From JAGDXZ01 sp049965975 (lineage in GTDB: Archaea > Micrarchaeota > Micrarchaeia > Micrarchaeales > CABMGC01), in assembly GCA_049965975.1 (NCBI GenBank), contig JBMFVN010000022.1, positions 1-11,363 of the forward strand: 11,363 nucleotides of DNA. The letters run 5' to 3'. A program made the position numbers and the translations under genes. Under the pieces are notes generated by a model. The model was not told the DNA's origin and searched no databases. It saw only the letters and a program-made list of their open reading frames with translations. Shown here piece by piece: positions 1-6,787 of this stretch. Positions within the stretch are counted from its first letter, which is position 1. Each line of letters begins with the position of its first letter.

Positions 1-1089
1 CTGCTTGCAAAGTCGCTGAACACGCTTCCTGAAAAGTTCCATGGCCTAAAGGACGTTGACATACGCTACAGGAAAAGGTACTTAGACTTAATAGTCAACC
101 CTGAAACAAGAAGAATATTCAGGACAAGGACAAAGATAATAGACTATATTAGGAACTTTTTAGACCAGCGCGGCTTCCTGGAAGTAGAAACGCCTATACT
201 GCAGCCTGTATACGGCGGAGCAACTGCAAAGCCATTCAAGACGCACCACAACTACCTTGACGTCGACATGTATCTGCGCATAGCAGACGAGCTTTACCTG
301 AAGAGGCTCATAATAGGCGGGCTTGAGCGCGTTTACGAATTTTCTAGGGATTTCAGGAACGAGGATGTTGACTCTGAGCACAATCCTGAATTCACAATGC
401 TAGAGTTTTACCAGGCATACGGCGACTACAACACTTTTATGCAGCTTACAGAGCAGCTTCTTAGCGGCCTTGTCAAGGAGCTTTACGGTACATATGAGAT
501 AGAATACCAGGGCAAGAAGATAAACTTCAGGCCGCCGTTCAAAAGGCTGTATTTTGTTGACGAAATAAAGAAGGGCTGCGGTGTGGACATAAGCGAGCTG
601 ACAGACGAGCAGGCAAAGGAGCTAATGAAAAAGGAAAATCTTGCGACTTCAATACCCAATGCCTACCACGTTGCTGATGCACTTTTTGACAAGTACATAA
701 AGCCGCAGACTGTTGACCCGACATTCGTGCTCGACTACCCGAGCTACATGTGCCCGCTCACAAAGGACAAGAGGGGGAACAGCAAGCTGAGCGAAAGGTT
801 CGAGATGTTTGTTGACGGAAAGGAGCTTGCAAACACCTATTCCGAGCTTACAGACCCGATAGAGCAACGCAAGAAGTTCGAGGAACAAGATGCTGAAAGG
901 AGAAAGGGCGACCCTGAAGCGCCACCAAGCGATGAAGACTTTTTAGAAGCAATAGAGTACGGAATGCCTCCGACTGCGGGCATTGGCATAGGCATAGACA
1001 GGCTTGTAATGATACTTACAAACTCTCCTTCAATAAAGGAAGTGATACTGTTCCCTACAGTAAAGCCGAATAGCCAGGAGCAACAATGA
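1..1089 (+). CDS. lysS: Lysyl-tRNA synthetase, class II (5' end outside window)
   Basis: This enzyme charges tRNA-Lys with lysine using ATP in the cytoplasm. The frame is open from base 1, and 362 residues are visible before TGA. About 140 N-terminal residues (most of the OB-fold anticodon-binding domain) should lie upstream, judged from the roughly 500-residue bacterial family. Visible parts are LPEKFHGLKD and RYRKRYLDL at the start of the catalytic core, RGFLEVETP with the GGA loop (motif 1 region), YEFSRDFRNE near residues 112-121 (motif 2, class II arginine), HNPEFTMLEFY, and GIGIGIDRLVM near 327-337 (motif 3). All are characteristic of class II LysRS and not of the class I enzyme found in many euryarchaea. 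The stop is one base from the stop of the convergent kinase gene. A tRNA-Lys gene lies about 0.8 kb downstream. The function call is firm. Confidence 0.97.
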   Translation: MLAKSLNTLPEKFHGLKDVDIRYRKRYLDLIVNPETRRIFRTRTKIIDYIRNFLDQRGFLEVETPILQPVYGGATAKPFKTHHNYLDVDMYLRIADELYLKRLIIGGLERVYEFSRDFRNEDVDSEHNPEFTMLEFYQAYGDYNTFMQLTEQLLSGLVKELYGTYEIEYQGKKINFRPPFKRLYFVDEIKKGCGVDISELTDEQAKELMKKENLATSIPNAYHVADALFDKYIKPQTVDPTFVLDYPSYMCPLTKDKRGNSKLSERFEMFVDGKELANTYSELTDPIEQRKKFEEQDAERRKGDPEAPPSDEDFLEAIEYGMPPTAGIGIGIDRLVMILTNSPSIKEVILFPTVKPNSQEQQ

Positions 1090-1090
1090 G

Positions 1091-1735
1091 CTACTGCCTT
1101 TTTATTTGCTTTTCTATCCAGTCTGCTATTTCCTTTGCGGTTTCTTCTGGAGTTCTTTCGTAGTTGCCTACTTTGAGGAACTTGCCTGCAAACACTTTTT
1201 TGAACAAATCAGCATATGGAGCGTCGCTGCGGCTAAGAAGCCGCTTGTGCAGCAGGTCTTTTCCTTCGCTCCTTTCTTTCAAACGATTTTCCAAGATCTG
1301 ATTAGGCGCATACAAATAGACTACAAGCTTATTATCAGGAGTGCTTTCTCGCTCTGCTATCTTATTTATTGGAAATTTTACCAGTGGCACAGAAAAGAAA
1401 GCCATGCCAAAAGAGTACACAGCATCTAGTGGATCCCGCTGGAAAATGTATATTTCATTCTGTTTTTCTGGCTTGTTGATTGCCTTGTGCAGCAATATTG
1501 CCAAAGTAACCCTGGATACAAAATGCTCAGAAAGAGAGACAAGGGCAAAAGGTATGCTGCTTTCGGCATTGGCCTCTGCCTTTTTACCTAAAACATACAG
1601 AGGGTTTCTTCCAGGGTTGCTGAAGCGAGACTTGACATCTACAGCTGCATAGCCTCTTTGCCTGAGTTCCTGTTCTAATTGCAAAGCAACTGCTGTTTTA
1701 CCTGTGCATGGCTTGCCAAGCAGCTCAACAATCAA
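1091..1735 (-). CDS. P-loop nucleotide/nucleoside kinase-like protein, substrate unknown
   Basis: This 214-residue protein begins with a beta strand and a Walker A motif, GKPCTGKT (residues 7-14). Its layout resembles the thymidylate/adenylate kinase superfamily. A second motif, FQRDPLDAVYSFG (98-110), sits where the DR(Y/F) substrate-binding element occurs in thymidylate kinases. LVVYLYAP (137-144) is followed by a basic segment, ENRLKER (149-155), like a LID region. I cannot assign thymidylate kinase: the usual dTMP signatures are not clear, and the Lys/Arg-rich stretch to residue 180 is unusual. The start is TTG at 1735-1733. It is chosen because the Walker A strand follows at once, no ATG or GTG lies upstream before the in-frame stop at 1766-1768, and a TATA-like box precedes it. 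The gene converges on lysS with one base between stops. It may phosphorylate a nucleoside or small molecule, or be a P-loop NTPase of other function. Confidence 0.75.
   Translation of the reverse strand: MIVELLGKPCTGKTAVALQLEQELRQRGYAAVDVKSRFSNPGRNPLYVLGKKAEANAESSIPFALVSLSEHFVSRVTLAILLHKAINKPEKQNEIYIFQRDPLDAVYSFGMAFFSVPLVKFPINKIAERESTPDNKLVVYLYAPNQILENRLKERSEGKDLLHKRLLSRSDAPYADLFKKVFAGKFLKVGNYERTPEETAKEIADWIEKQIKRQ
1099..1113 (+). terminator. T-rich terminator candidate for lysS
   Basis: The sequence TTTTTATTTGCTTTT begins 10 bases after the lysS stop. Archaeal RNA polymerase terminates at T-runs without a hairpin, so this is the obvious end of the lysS transcript. It lies inside the last codons of the opposite kinase gene, where it is read as Lys-Gln-Ile-Lys. 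The role is inferred from composition and position. Confidence 0.45.
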
Positions 1736-1765
1736 AAAATCACATAAATAGTGTAGTTTTGCGAG

Positions 1766-1774
1766 TTATTATAC
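1766..1774 (-). promoter_or_regulatory. TATA-like box before the kinase gene
   Basis: On the minus strand GTATAATAA is centred about 35 bases before the TTG start. An archaeal start site about 26 bases downstream would give a leader of roughly 9 bases. No purine-rich BRE is obvious. This is a guess from position and composition. Confidence 0.3.
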
Positions 1775-1857
1775 TTTTGCTGTTGGTTTTGCTTGCGTAA
1801 GTGACATCAGCCCAAATAAGTGGTGTGGGATTTTCCGCTCACGTTGTTAATAAGGCA

Positions 1858-1870
1858 GGCAAAAAGCAAG
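1858..1870 (-). terminator. T-rich trailer of tRNA-Lys
   Basis: On the minus strand CTTGCTTTTTGCC starts 11 bases after the mature tRNA-Lys 3' end and contains a run of five T. This is typical of archaeal tRNA gene ends. The remaining bases up to the kinase start at 1735 hold only that gene's promoter-like AT-rich segment; I see no other gene there. Confidence 0.35.
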
Positions 1871-1880
1871 TATGCTAAAG

Positions 1881-1954
1881 CGGGCCTGGAGGGATTTGGA
1901 CCCTCGACTTAGAGGTTAAAAGCCTCCCACTCTGCCATGCTGAGTTACAGGCCC
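1881..1954 (-). tRNA. tRNA-Lys (anticodon TTT)
   Basis: Read on the minus strand, a complete 74-base cloverleaf forms. It has a 7-bp acceptor stem (GGGCCTG/CAGGCCC), a D-stem ACTC/GAGT with GG in the loop, and an anticodon stem GGAGG/CCTCT (one G-T pair at its end). The anticodon loop is CTTTTAA with anticodon TTT at 1918-1920. The variable loop is five bases, the T-stem is GAGGG/CCCTC, and the discriminator is G. CCA is not encoded. The T-loop is TCCAAAT, so position 55 is C where nearly all elongator tRNAs have T (pseudouridine). It decodes AAA and, by wobble, AAG. A T-rich trailer (CTTGCTTTTTGCC) follows about 9 bases after the 3' end. Confidence 0.95.
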
Positions 1955-1981
1955 ATATGCTTAGATATTTTTAGCAAAATC

Positions 1982-1995
1982 ATTAATAATAATTT
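1982..1995. promoter_or_regulatory. AT-rich promoter region shared by DRG GTPase (+) and tRNA-Lys (-)
   Basis: The block ATTAATAATAATTT lies between two divergent genes. Its centre (about 1989) is 26 bases before the ATG of the GTPase gene, the distance expected for a TATA box of a leaderless archaeal transcript. On the other strand it is about 35 bases before the tRNA-Lys 5' end, which would give a short tRNA leader. A second AT-rich block (GATATTTTTA, 1964-1973) is closer to the tRNA. Assignment rests on spacing and composition only. Confidence 0.45.
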
Positions 1996-2014
1996 GCCTC
2001 TTGATAATGATTAG

Positions 2015-3136
2015 ATGCCATACAAAGATGCCCTTGAGGAAAAGCTGAAAGCACTTCAAGAGGAGTATGCAAAAACCAAGTACAACAAAGTTACTGACAA
2101 GCATCTTGGGCTTCTTAGGGCAAAGATGGCAAAGATAAGGCGAGAGATAGAGGTAAGGTCTAAAAAGAAGAAAGGAACAGGCTTTGCCGTAAAAAAGACT
2201 GGCGACGCCACAGTAGTGCTTGTCGGCTTTCCAAAGGCTGGCAAGTCCTCACTGCTCAACGCACTCACAGGCACCTTTGCGTCGAAAGTTGCAGACTACG
2301 AGTTCACTACCCTAGATGTAATACCTGGCATGTTCGAATACTCTGGCGCAAAAATACAGCTGCTTGACCTTCCTGGAATAATAGAAGGGGCGCATCTTGG
2401 AAAGGGCGAAGGCACAAAGGTAGCCAGCGTTATGAGAACCGCAGACCTGCTGCTTATCATAATCGACGCCACAGCAACTGACCAATTGCCGGTGCTTCTC
2501 GACGAGCTTGCAAAGCTGAGCATACGCATAAACAAGGAAAGGCCGAGCATAATGGTTGAGAAGACAAGCAAAGGTGGCATAGACATAGAGGGCGCGGTAA
2601 GCCAGAAGGACAAGGGCGCTATAGCAGAGGCGCTAATGGCGAGCGGCATTTACAACGCAAGGGTAGCGATTACAAAGCAAACGCCGATAGACGAGCTGCT
2701 CGATTACATACTTGAAAGCGTCACATACGTAAAGGGCATGATTGTGCTAAACAAAATAGACCTTTTGAGCAAAGCCGACGTTGAGAAAACAGTAGAGAAG
2801 GTAAGGCAGACAACCGGGCTCGATGTTATACCTGTAAGCGCGTTTACCGGAGAGAACCTTGATTTCCTGAAGAAGTCGATATTCAACAGCACTGGGCTCA
2901 TAAGGATTTACCTGAAGCCCAAGGATGCTGAGCCTGATTTCGATAAGCCGCTCGTGATAAGGTCGGGCAGCACGATACTCGACATAGCGAGAAAGCTGAA
3001 CGCCAAGACTTCAAAATACCTAAAGCATGCTTATGTAACCGGGGCGAGCGCAAAATTCCAGAACCAGAAAGTAGGCATAGACCACGTAGTCAGCGACGAA
3101 GACATAGTGACGCTGGCGTACGAGAAGCACTACTAG
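2015..3136 (+). CDS. DRG/Rbg-family ribosome-associated GTPase with TGS domain
   Basis: This 373-residue protein matches the developmentally regulated GTP-binding (DRG/Rbg) family of archaea and eukaryotes along its whole length. These GTPases bind ribosomes and help stalled elongation. The N-terminal helical segment contains HLGLLRAKMAKIRREIE (30-46), a DRG hallmark. GTPase motifs are G1 GFPKAGKSS (71-79), switch I YEFTTLDVIPG (95-105), G3 DLPGIIEGA (118-126), G4 NKID (246-249) and G5 SAF (275-277). Between G3 and G4 lies the family-specific inserted region with KGGIDI (186-191). The C-terminal TGS domain spans about 295-373, including GSTILDIARKL and SDEDIV. DRG proteins usually have GFPSVGKS at G1; KA replaces SV here, but the GKS core is intact. 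The ATG start has a TATA-like block 26 bases upstream and no Shine-Dalgarno, suggesting a leaderless mRNA. Confidence 0.95.
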   Translation: MPYKDALEEKLKALQEEYAKTKYNKVTDKHLGLLRAKMAKIRREIEVRSKKKKGTGFAVKKTGDATVVLVGFPKAGKSSLLNALTGTFASKVADYEFTTLDVIPGMFEYSGAKIQLLDLPGIIEGAHLGKGEGTKVASVMRTADLLLIIIDATATDQLPVLLDELAKLSIRINKERPSIMVEKTSKGGIDIEGAVSQKDKGAIAEALMASGIYNARVAITKQTPIDELLDYILESVTYVKGMIVLNKIDLLSKADVEKTVEKVRQTTGLDVIPVSAFTGENLDFLKKSIFNSTGLIRIYLKPKDAEPDFDKPLVIRSGSTILDIARKLNAKTSKYLKHAYVTGASAKFQNQKVGIDHVVSDEDIVTLAYEKHY

Positions 3137-3140
3137 CAGT

Positions 3141-3169
3141 TTAAGACAAACAAGCAAAACAGGCAGAAG
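3141..3169 (-). terminator. T-rich trailer of tRNA-Asn
   Basis: On the minus strand the bases just after tRNA-Asn contain short T-runs (TGTTTTGCTTGTTTGTC). They fill the 33-base gap to the stop of the convergent GTPase gene. A T-rich trailer is the usual archaeal tRNA terminator. No hairpin was seen. Confidence 0.35.
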
Positions 3170-3241
3170 CGCCCTGAGTCGGGATCGGACCGACGACCTA
3201 CCGGTTAACAGCCGGTCGCTCTGCCACTGAGCTATCAGGGC
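3170..3241 (-). tRNA. tRNA-Asn (anticodon GTT)
   Basis: Read on the minus strand this is a 72-base cloverleaf with all stems fully paired. The acceptor stem is GCCCTGA/TCAGGGC, the D-stem GCTC/GAGC with loop AGTGGCA, and the anticodon stem ACCGG/CCGGT. The anticodon loop CTGTTAA has anticodon GTT at 3207-3209. The variable loop is AGGTC, the T-stem GTCGG/CCGAC, and the discriminator is G. CCA is not encoded. The T-loop is TCCGATC, again with C at position 55, as in the tRNA-Lys of this window. T54, C56 and A58 are normal. It is the last element of the minus-strand group polX, reductase, tRNA. Confidence 0.96.
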
Positions 3242-3259
3242 AAAATTATTTCTACGTTC

Positions 3260-3272
3260 CTATTTTTATTGC
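3260..3272 (-). promoter_or_regulatory. TATA-like box before tRNA-Asn
   Basis: On the minus strand an AT-rich block, GCAATAAAAATAG, is centred about 25 bases before the tRNA 5' end, suggesting transcription starting very near the mature end. The 62 bases between the reductase stop and the tRNA hold no other signal I can name. Confidence 0.35.
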
Positions 3273-3303
3273 TTGCTTTGCTGCCGCTTGTTTCTTTTGA
3301 GCT

Positions 3304-3819
3304 TTACTTCTCTACTTTGTATACTACTCGTATTTCATCTGGAGAGACAAGCCTCGCCTCTAGCGGCTTAAGCCTTTGGCTTATTGCTTTTCCTTCAAGC
3401 ATCTTTGTGCCTTCGGTAAAGAGCCATGGCTCTAAGTCGAGCACAATTTCATCGACAAGCTTCTGCTTGATGAAGCTTGCGTTCAAATGGCCACCGCCAA
3501 GCACAAAAACTTCTGAAAATCCTTTCTGCTCAAGCATCTTAAGCACTTCCTTTGGAGATTTGCCTGTAAACAAGACCTTGTCAGGCCACTTGTTCTTTTC
3601 TTGCTTTCTCTTTGTCATAACAACATTAAGACAATTGAAAGGAAACTTGCCCTTCTTCAGCATTACTTTATAAGTCCTGTAGCCCATGACGCAGTTGCCT
3701 GTATCGTAAGCCCTCTTCAGTATGCCTTGCCACTCTGTTTGCGTTATAAAGCTGAGGTTGTCGCCCTTGCCTGCTATGATGCCGTTCGGGGTCGACGCAG
3801 CAGCGAGCACGACCTTCAC
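3304..3819 (-). CDS. DHFR/RibD C-terminal-like NADPH-dependent reductase
   Basis: This 171-residue protein has the dihydrofolate reductase-like fold of the RibD C-terminal family. Members reduce dihydrofolate or the pyrimidine intermediate of riboflavin synthesis with NADPH. Signs are the first strand KVVLAAASTPNGIIA (2-16), VMGYRTYKVM (44-53, the MGRxTYE-like segment), VFVLGGGHLNASFI (104-117, nicotinamide cofactor loop), LVDEIVLDLEP (121-131) and FTEGTKML (134-141). The order and the length fit a single-domain member. The substrate cannot be told from sequence; no deaminase domain is attached, so it is not a full RibD. The start is GTG at 3819-3817, one base after the polX stop (TAATGTG), so translation is probably coupled to polX. 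An ATG overlapping that stop is in another frame. A role in folate, riboflavin or another pteridine-like reduction is inferred. Confidence 0.85.
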   Translation of the reverse strand: MKVVLAAASTPNGIIAGKGDNLSFITQTEWQGILKRAYDTGNCVMGYRTYKVMLKKGKFPFNCLNVVMTKRKQEKNKWPDKVLFTGKSPKEVLKMLEQKGFSEVFVLGGGHLNASFIKQKLVDEIVLDLEPWLFTEGTKMLEGKAISQRLKPLEARLVSPDEIRVVYKVEK

Positions 3820-3820
3820 A

Positions 3821-5554
3821 TTATCGCCTTTTGAAAAACTTGAGCAAATCAGTTAGCGAGTAGGTGTTTATAACGTCTTGCTTTGTCAGCCAGCCGCGCC
3901 TTGCTGTGCCTATACCGTATCTCATGAATTCCATGTGGTCTGTTCTGTGCGAGTCGGTGCCTATCTCAAACTTCACCTTGTAGTTCCTCGCCTTCAAAAT
4001 ATTCTCGTCGTTAAGATCAAGCCTGTTTGGATAAGAGTTAACCTCTAGCACTACGTTGTTGGCTTCGGCAGCTTCAAAGACCTTGTCCAAGTCGATTTGT
4101 ATAGGCTCACGCTCGTTTATGAGCCTGTCTGTAGGATGCGCAAGTATGTTTACGTGGCCGCTTTCAAGTGCCTTGACAACCCTTTTTGTCATCTCGTCTT
4201 TGCCCATGTTGGTGTTGGTGTGCACTGCGCCTATGACATAGTCCATTTCCTCAAGCGTCTTGTCCTTTAGATCAAGCGAACCGTCCTTGAGAATGTCAAC
4301 TTCACCGCTTTTGAGAACTGTTATCTTGCCCTTGTATTTTTCGTTTATCTTGTCTATTTCTTCGAACATTTTCTCAAAGCCAGAATCGTCCATTCCCCTC
4401 GCAACGTGCTCGCTCTTTGAATGATCCGAATTGCCAAGATATTTTCTGCCAAGGCTTATCGCCTTTTGCACCATTTCCTCCAGGGTGTTGAGGCCGTCGG
4501 TATGGTTGGTGTGAGTGTGCAAATCGCCCTGTATGTCTTCAAGCTGCACAAGCTTTGGAAGCGCGTGCTTCATTGCAAGCTCTACTTCGCCGCGGTCTTC
4601 CCTCATTTCAGGCTCCACGTACTCCAGCCCTAGCTTTTCGTATATTTCCTTCTCATCCTCTCCAGCAGCCACATTCCTGTTGCGCCTGTCAAACAGGCCG
4701 TATTCGTTAAGCTTGTAGCCCTTCTTTATCGCTATCTCCCTGACTTTTATGTTGTGAGCCTTGCTGCCTGTGAAGTACTGCATAGCCGCGCCGAAGCTTT
4801 CTGGCTCTATTACCCTGAAGTCGCAGCTCAGACCTATCTTAAGCCAAACTGTTGTCTTTGTCGGGCCCTTCACTATTACGCGCTCTGTTTCCTGCATCTT
4901 TGTGACAAAATCCATTACTTCTTCTGCCTTCTTTGAAATAAGCAAAATGTCTAGATCGCCGACTGTTTCGCGCATTCTCCGCGTCGACCCGCATATGACT
5001 ACGCTTTCAACAAGCCCAGAATTCTTCAGCTTGCTTATCAGCGACTCAGCCTCAGGCAAGGCTGTGCCAAGAAGCATCCTGCCTCTGCTCTCTTCCAAAA
5101 GAGCAATGCCTTTTGCAAGCTCCTCCTCGCTCTTTTCCCCGAATCCTGCAAGCTCCCTTATCTTGTGCTGTGCTATTGCCTGCTTTAGCTCCTCGACGTT
5201 CCTTATGCCGAGCGTCTGGTAAAGCTTGAACGCCTTCTTCGCGCCCATGCCCTGTATCCTTGTCAAGTCTGCAAAGTCTACAGGAAACTTGGCCTTAAGC
5301 TCTTCGTACTTCTTTATGGTGCCTGTCTTTATGTACTCCTCTATGCGCTCTGCTATTGTCTTGCCAACCCCGGGCAGCTTTGTCAACCCGTCTATGCCTT
5401 CTTTGTTGTAAATGTCTGCTATGTCCTGCTGCAAGGAGCCTATCGTAAGGGCCGCCTTTCTGTAGGCAAGTGGTTCGAACTTGTTGGCCTTTGGATCGAG
5501 CTCAAGCATGTCAGCGATTTCCTCAAAAATCTCTGCAATCCTCGAGTTGTCCAT
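3821..5554 (-). CDS. polX: DNA polymerase X with HhH and PHP nuclease domains
   Basis: This is a family X DNA polymerase that fills short gaps in base excision repair, joined to a PHP-type metal nuclease; it is 577 residues from the chosen ATG. Three helix-hairpin-helix DNA-binding segments are visible: TKLPGVGKTIAERIEEY (58-74), LTRIQGMGAKKA (97-108) and IRELAGFGEKS (132-142). The polymerase core has GSTRR...ETVGDLDILL (189-205) with aspartates D200 and D202, and D245 in SCDFRV. The PHP domain keeps all nine usual metal ligands: H346, H348, D353, H378, E418, H445, H473, D534 and H536. So 3'-5' exonuclease and AP-site processing activity is expected. The start at 5554 (MDNSRIAEIFEEIADMLEL) matches the family N-terminus. 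The frame runs on to a GTG-like position at 5608, but that would add an unusual hydrophobic 18-mer. It heads a minus-strand group with the reductase gene. Confidence 0.95.
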   Translation of the reverse strand: MDNSRIAEIFEEIADMLELDPKANKFEPLAYRKAALTIGSLQQDIADIYNKEGIDGLTKLPGVGKTIAERIEEYIKTGTIKKYEELKAKFPVDFADLTRIQGMGAKKAFKLYQTLGIRNVEELKQAIAQHKIRELAGFGEKSEEELAKGIALLEESRGRMLLGTALPEAESLISKLKNSGLVESVVICGSTRRMRETVGDLDILLISKKAEEVMDFVTKMQETERVIVKGPTKTTVWLKIGLSCDFRVIEPESFGAAMQYFTGSKAHNIKVREIAIKKGYKLNEYGLFDRRNRNVAAGEDEKEIYEKLGLEYVEPEMREDRGEVELAMKHALPKLVQLEDIQGDLHTHTNHTDGLNTLEEMVQKAISLGRKYLGNSDHSKSEHVARGMDDSGFEKMFEEIDKINEKYKGKITVLKSGEVDILKDGSLDLKDKTLEEMDYVIGAVHTNTNMGKDEMTKRVVKALESGHVNILAHPTDRLINEREPIQIDLDKVFEAAEANNVVLEVNSYPNRLDLNDENILKARNYKVKFEIGTDSHRTDHMEFMRYGIGTARRGWLTKQDVINTYSLTDLLKFFKRR

Positions 5555-5656
5555 GCTCCTGCCTATAATTATGAAGCACGAAAAGCTTAACAATGTAAGC
5601 ACAAGCAATGCCAGGCAAATTTAGCAAAATTCCGGCGTAGCAAAAACGAGAGATAC

Positions 5657-5670
5657 CTATTTATTTTTTA
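5657..5670 (+). promoter_or_regulatory. TATA-like box of ftsZ
   Basis: CTATTTATTTTTTA lies between polX and ftsZ. A start site about 26 bases downstream would fall near 5687-5690. This gives either a leader of about 17-20 bases to the ATG at 5707, or a leaderless message from the TTG at 5686. The same CTATTTAT octamer appears before the sRNA candidate at 10559-10566 (minus strand). The 100 bases between the polX ATG and this box show no other clear element, apart from an 11-base word shared with 1970-1980. Confidence 0.45.
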
Positions 5671-5706
5671 ACAGTCATAAGCATTTTGGCGACCAATGGT
5701 AATAAA

Positions 5707-6786
5707 ATGACCGAGATAAATTCCCCTGACGACGAAGACCTGCTCAAATTCATTGAGTCTGCAAAGCCGAAAATATACATAGTTGGCGCAGGAGGCAGCG
5801 GGTCAAACACGCTTACTAGAATGTCAGAAATGAACATTGAAGGCACAACGCTAATTGCGGCAAACACAGATGCTCATCATCTTGCAATGACCAAGGCGCA
5901 CAGGAAGATACTTCTTGGCAAGAAGACCACAAAAGGACTTGGCGCAGGAAGCGACCCAAAAATAGGAGAAGAAGCTGCCATAGAAAGCAAAGATGAGATA
6001 AGCCACATGCTTAGCGACGCCCAGCTCGTATTCGTGACTTGCGGGCTTGGAGGCGGCACCGGAACCGGCGCTGCGCCGATAATTGCGCACGAGGCGAAAG
6101 AAGCCGGCGCGCTCACAGTGGGCATAGTGACATTGCCTTTTTCAAGTGAAGGCAGGCTTAGAATGAGGAACGCGCTTGAGGGCTTGCAGAAGCTGAAAAG
6201 GGAAACAGATACAACGATAATAATACCTAACGACAAGCTTCTTGGAATCGCCCCTGATTTGCCTCTCAACATGGCTTTCAAAGTAAGCGATGAAGTGCTT
6301 GCAAACGCGACAAAGGGCATTGTAGAAATGGTGACAAAGCCTGGAATGGTAAACCTTGATTTTGCTGATCTGAGAAGCGTGCTAAAAGACTCTGGCTACG
6401 CAGTGATAGGCATTGGAGAGAGCAACGGAGTAGACACGAAGGACAGGGCTGCCATAGCAGTAGAGAACACGCTTAAGAGCCCGCTTCTAGATGTCGATTT
6501 GAGCACTGCAAAGCGCGCGCTAGTCAACATAGTCGGGGGCCAGGACCTCACGCTTAGAGAAGCCGAAAGCATATTCCAAGAAGTATCGAGCAGAATAAGC
6601 GACGACGCGCTGCTCAAGTGGGGAGCCAGGATAGAGCCTAGCCTGCAGAAGAACTCTCTTAAGGTAATGGTGGTCATGGGCGGGGTCGAGTATGCCGAGT
6701 ACACAGAGGAAGGCATAAAGAAGAAGACAAGCGGGAAGGGCGAAAGCTCGGAAGGCTCCGACCTTGATGAGATCTTCGGAGATTAG
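5707..6786 (+). CDS. ftsZ: Cell division GTPase FtsZ
   Basis: This tubulin-family GTPase forms the division ring at mid-cell. From ATG 5707 it has 359 residues. Motifs are YIVGAGGSGSNT (24-35, first glycine loop), ANTDAHHL (52-59), the tubulin signature GLGGGTGTGAAP (113-124), VTLPFSSEGRLRM (141-153), IIPNDKLL (172-179) and the T7 synergy loop NLDFADLR (216-223) with the catalytic aspartates. The second domain ends near 330 (VMVVMGGVEY), followed by a short charged linker and an acidic tail, SDLDEIFGD, a likely docking peptide for membrane anchors. The in-frame TTG at 5686 would add seven residues and sits about 26 bases after CTATTTAT, so it remains possible; ATG is preferred as the commoner start. 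The stop is one base from that of the Nudix gene on the other strand. Confidence 0.97.
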   Translation: MTEINSPDDEDLLKFIESAKPKIYIVGAGGSGSNTLTRMSEMNIEGTTLIAANTDAHHLAMTKAHRKILLGKKTTKGLGAGSDPKIGEEAAIESKDEISHMLSDAQLVFVTCGLGGGTGTGAAPIIAHEAKEAGALTVGIVTLPFSSEGRLRMRNALEGLQKLKRETDTTIIIPNDKLLGIAPDLPLNMAFKVSDEVLANATKGIVEMVTKPGMVNLDFADLRSVLKDSGYAVIGIGESNGVDTKDRAAIAVENTLKSPLLDVDLSTAKRALVNIVGGQDLTLREAESIFQEVSSRISDDALLKWGARIEPSLQKNSLKVMVVMGGVEYAEYTEEGIKKKTSGKGESSEGSDLDEIFGD

Positions 6787-6787
6787 C

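Noticed and set aside
1106..1652. Two overlapping plus-strand open frames opposite the P-loop kinase
   Set aside because: The minus strand carries Walker A and family-like strands. The plus frames have no motif and overlap each other.
3269..3673. Plus-strand open frame of 134 codons opposite the reductase gene
   Set aside because: The minus frame has the conserved DHFR/RibD-C motifs. The plus frame is Ser-rich, a typical antisense shadow.
5555..5608. N-terminal extension of PolX by 18 hydrophobic residues (possible signal peptide)
   Set aside because: PolX proteins start at MxNxxIAxIFxxIADxLEL, which is exactly the internal ATG at 5554. A secreted or anchored repair polymerase makes no sense, and the upstream bases are intergenic in character.
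5686..5706. TTG start for ftsZ seven codons upstream
   Set aside because: Kept only as an alternative. The ATG at 5707 is the more usual start, although the TTG fits a leaderless message from CTATTTAT.
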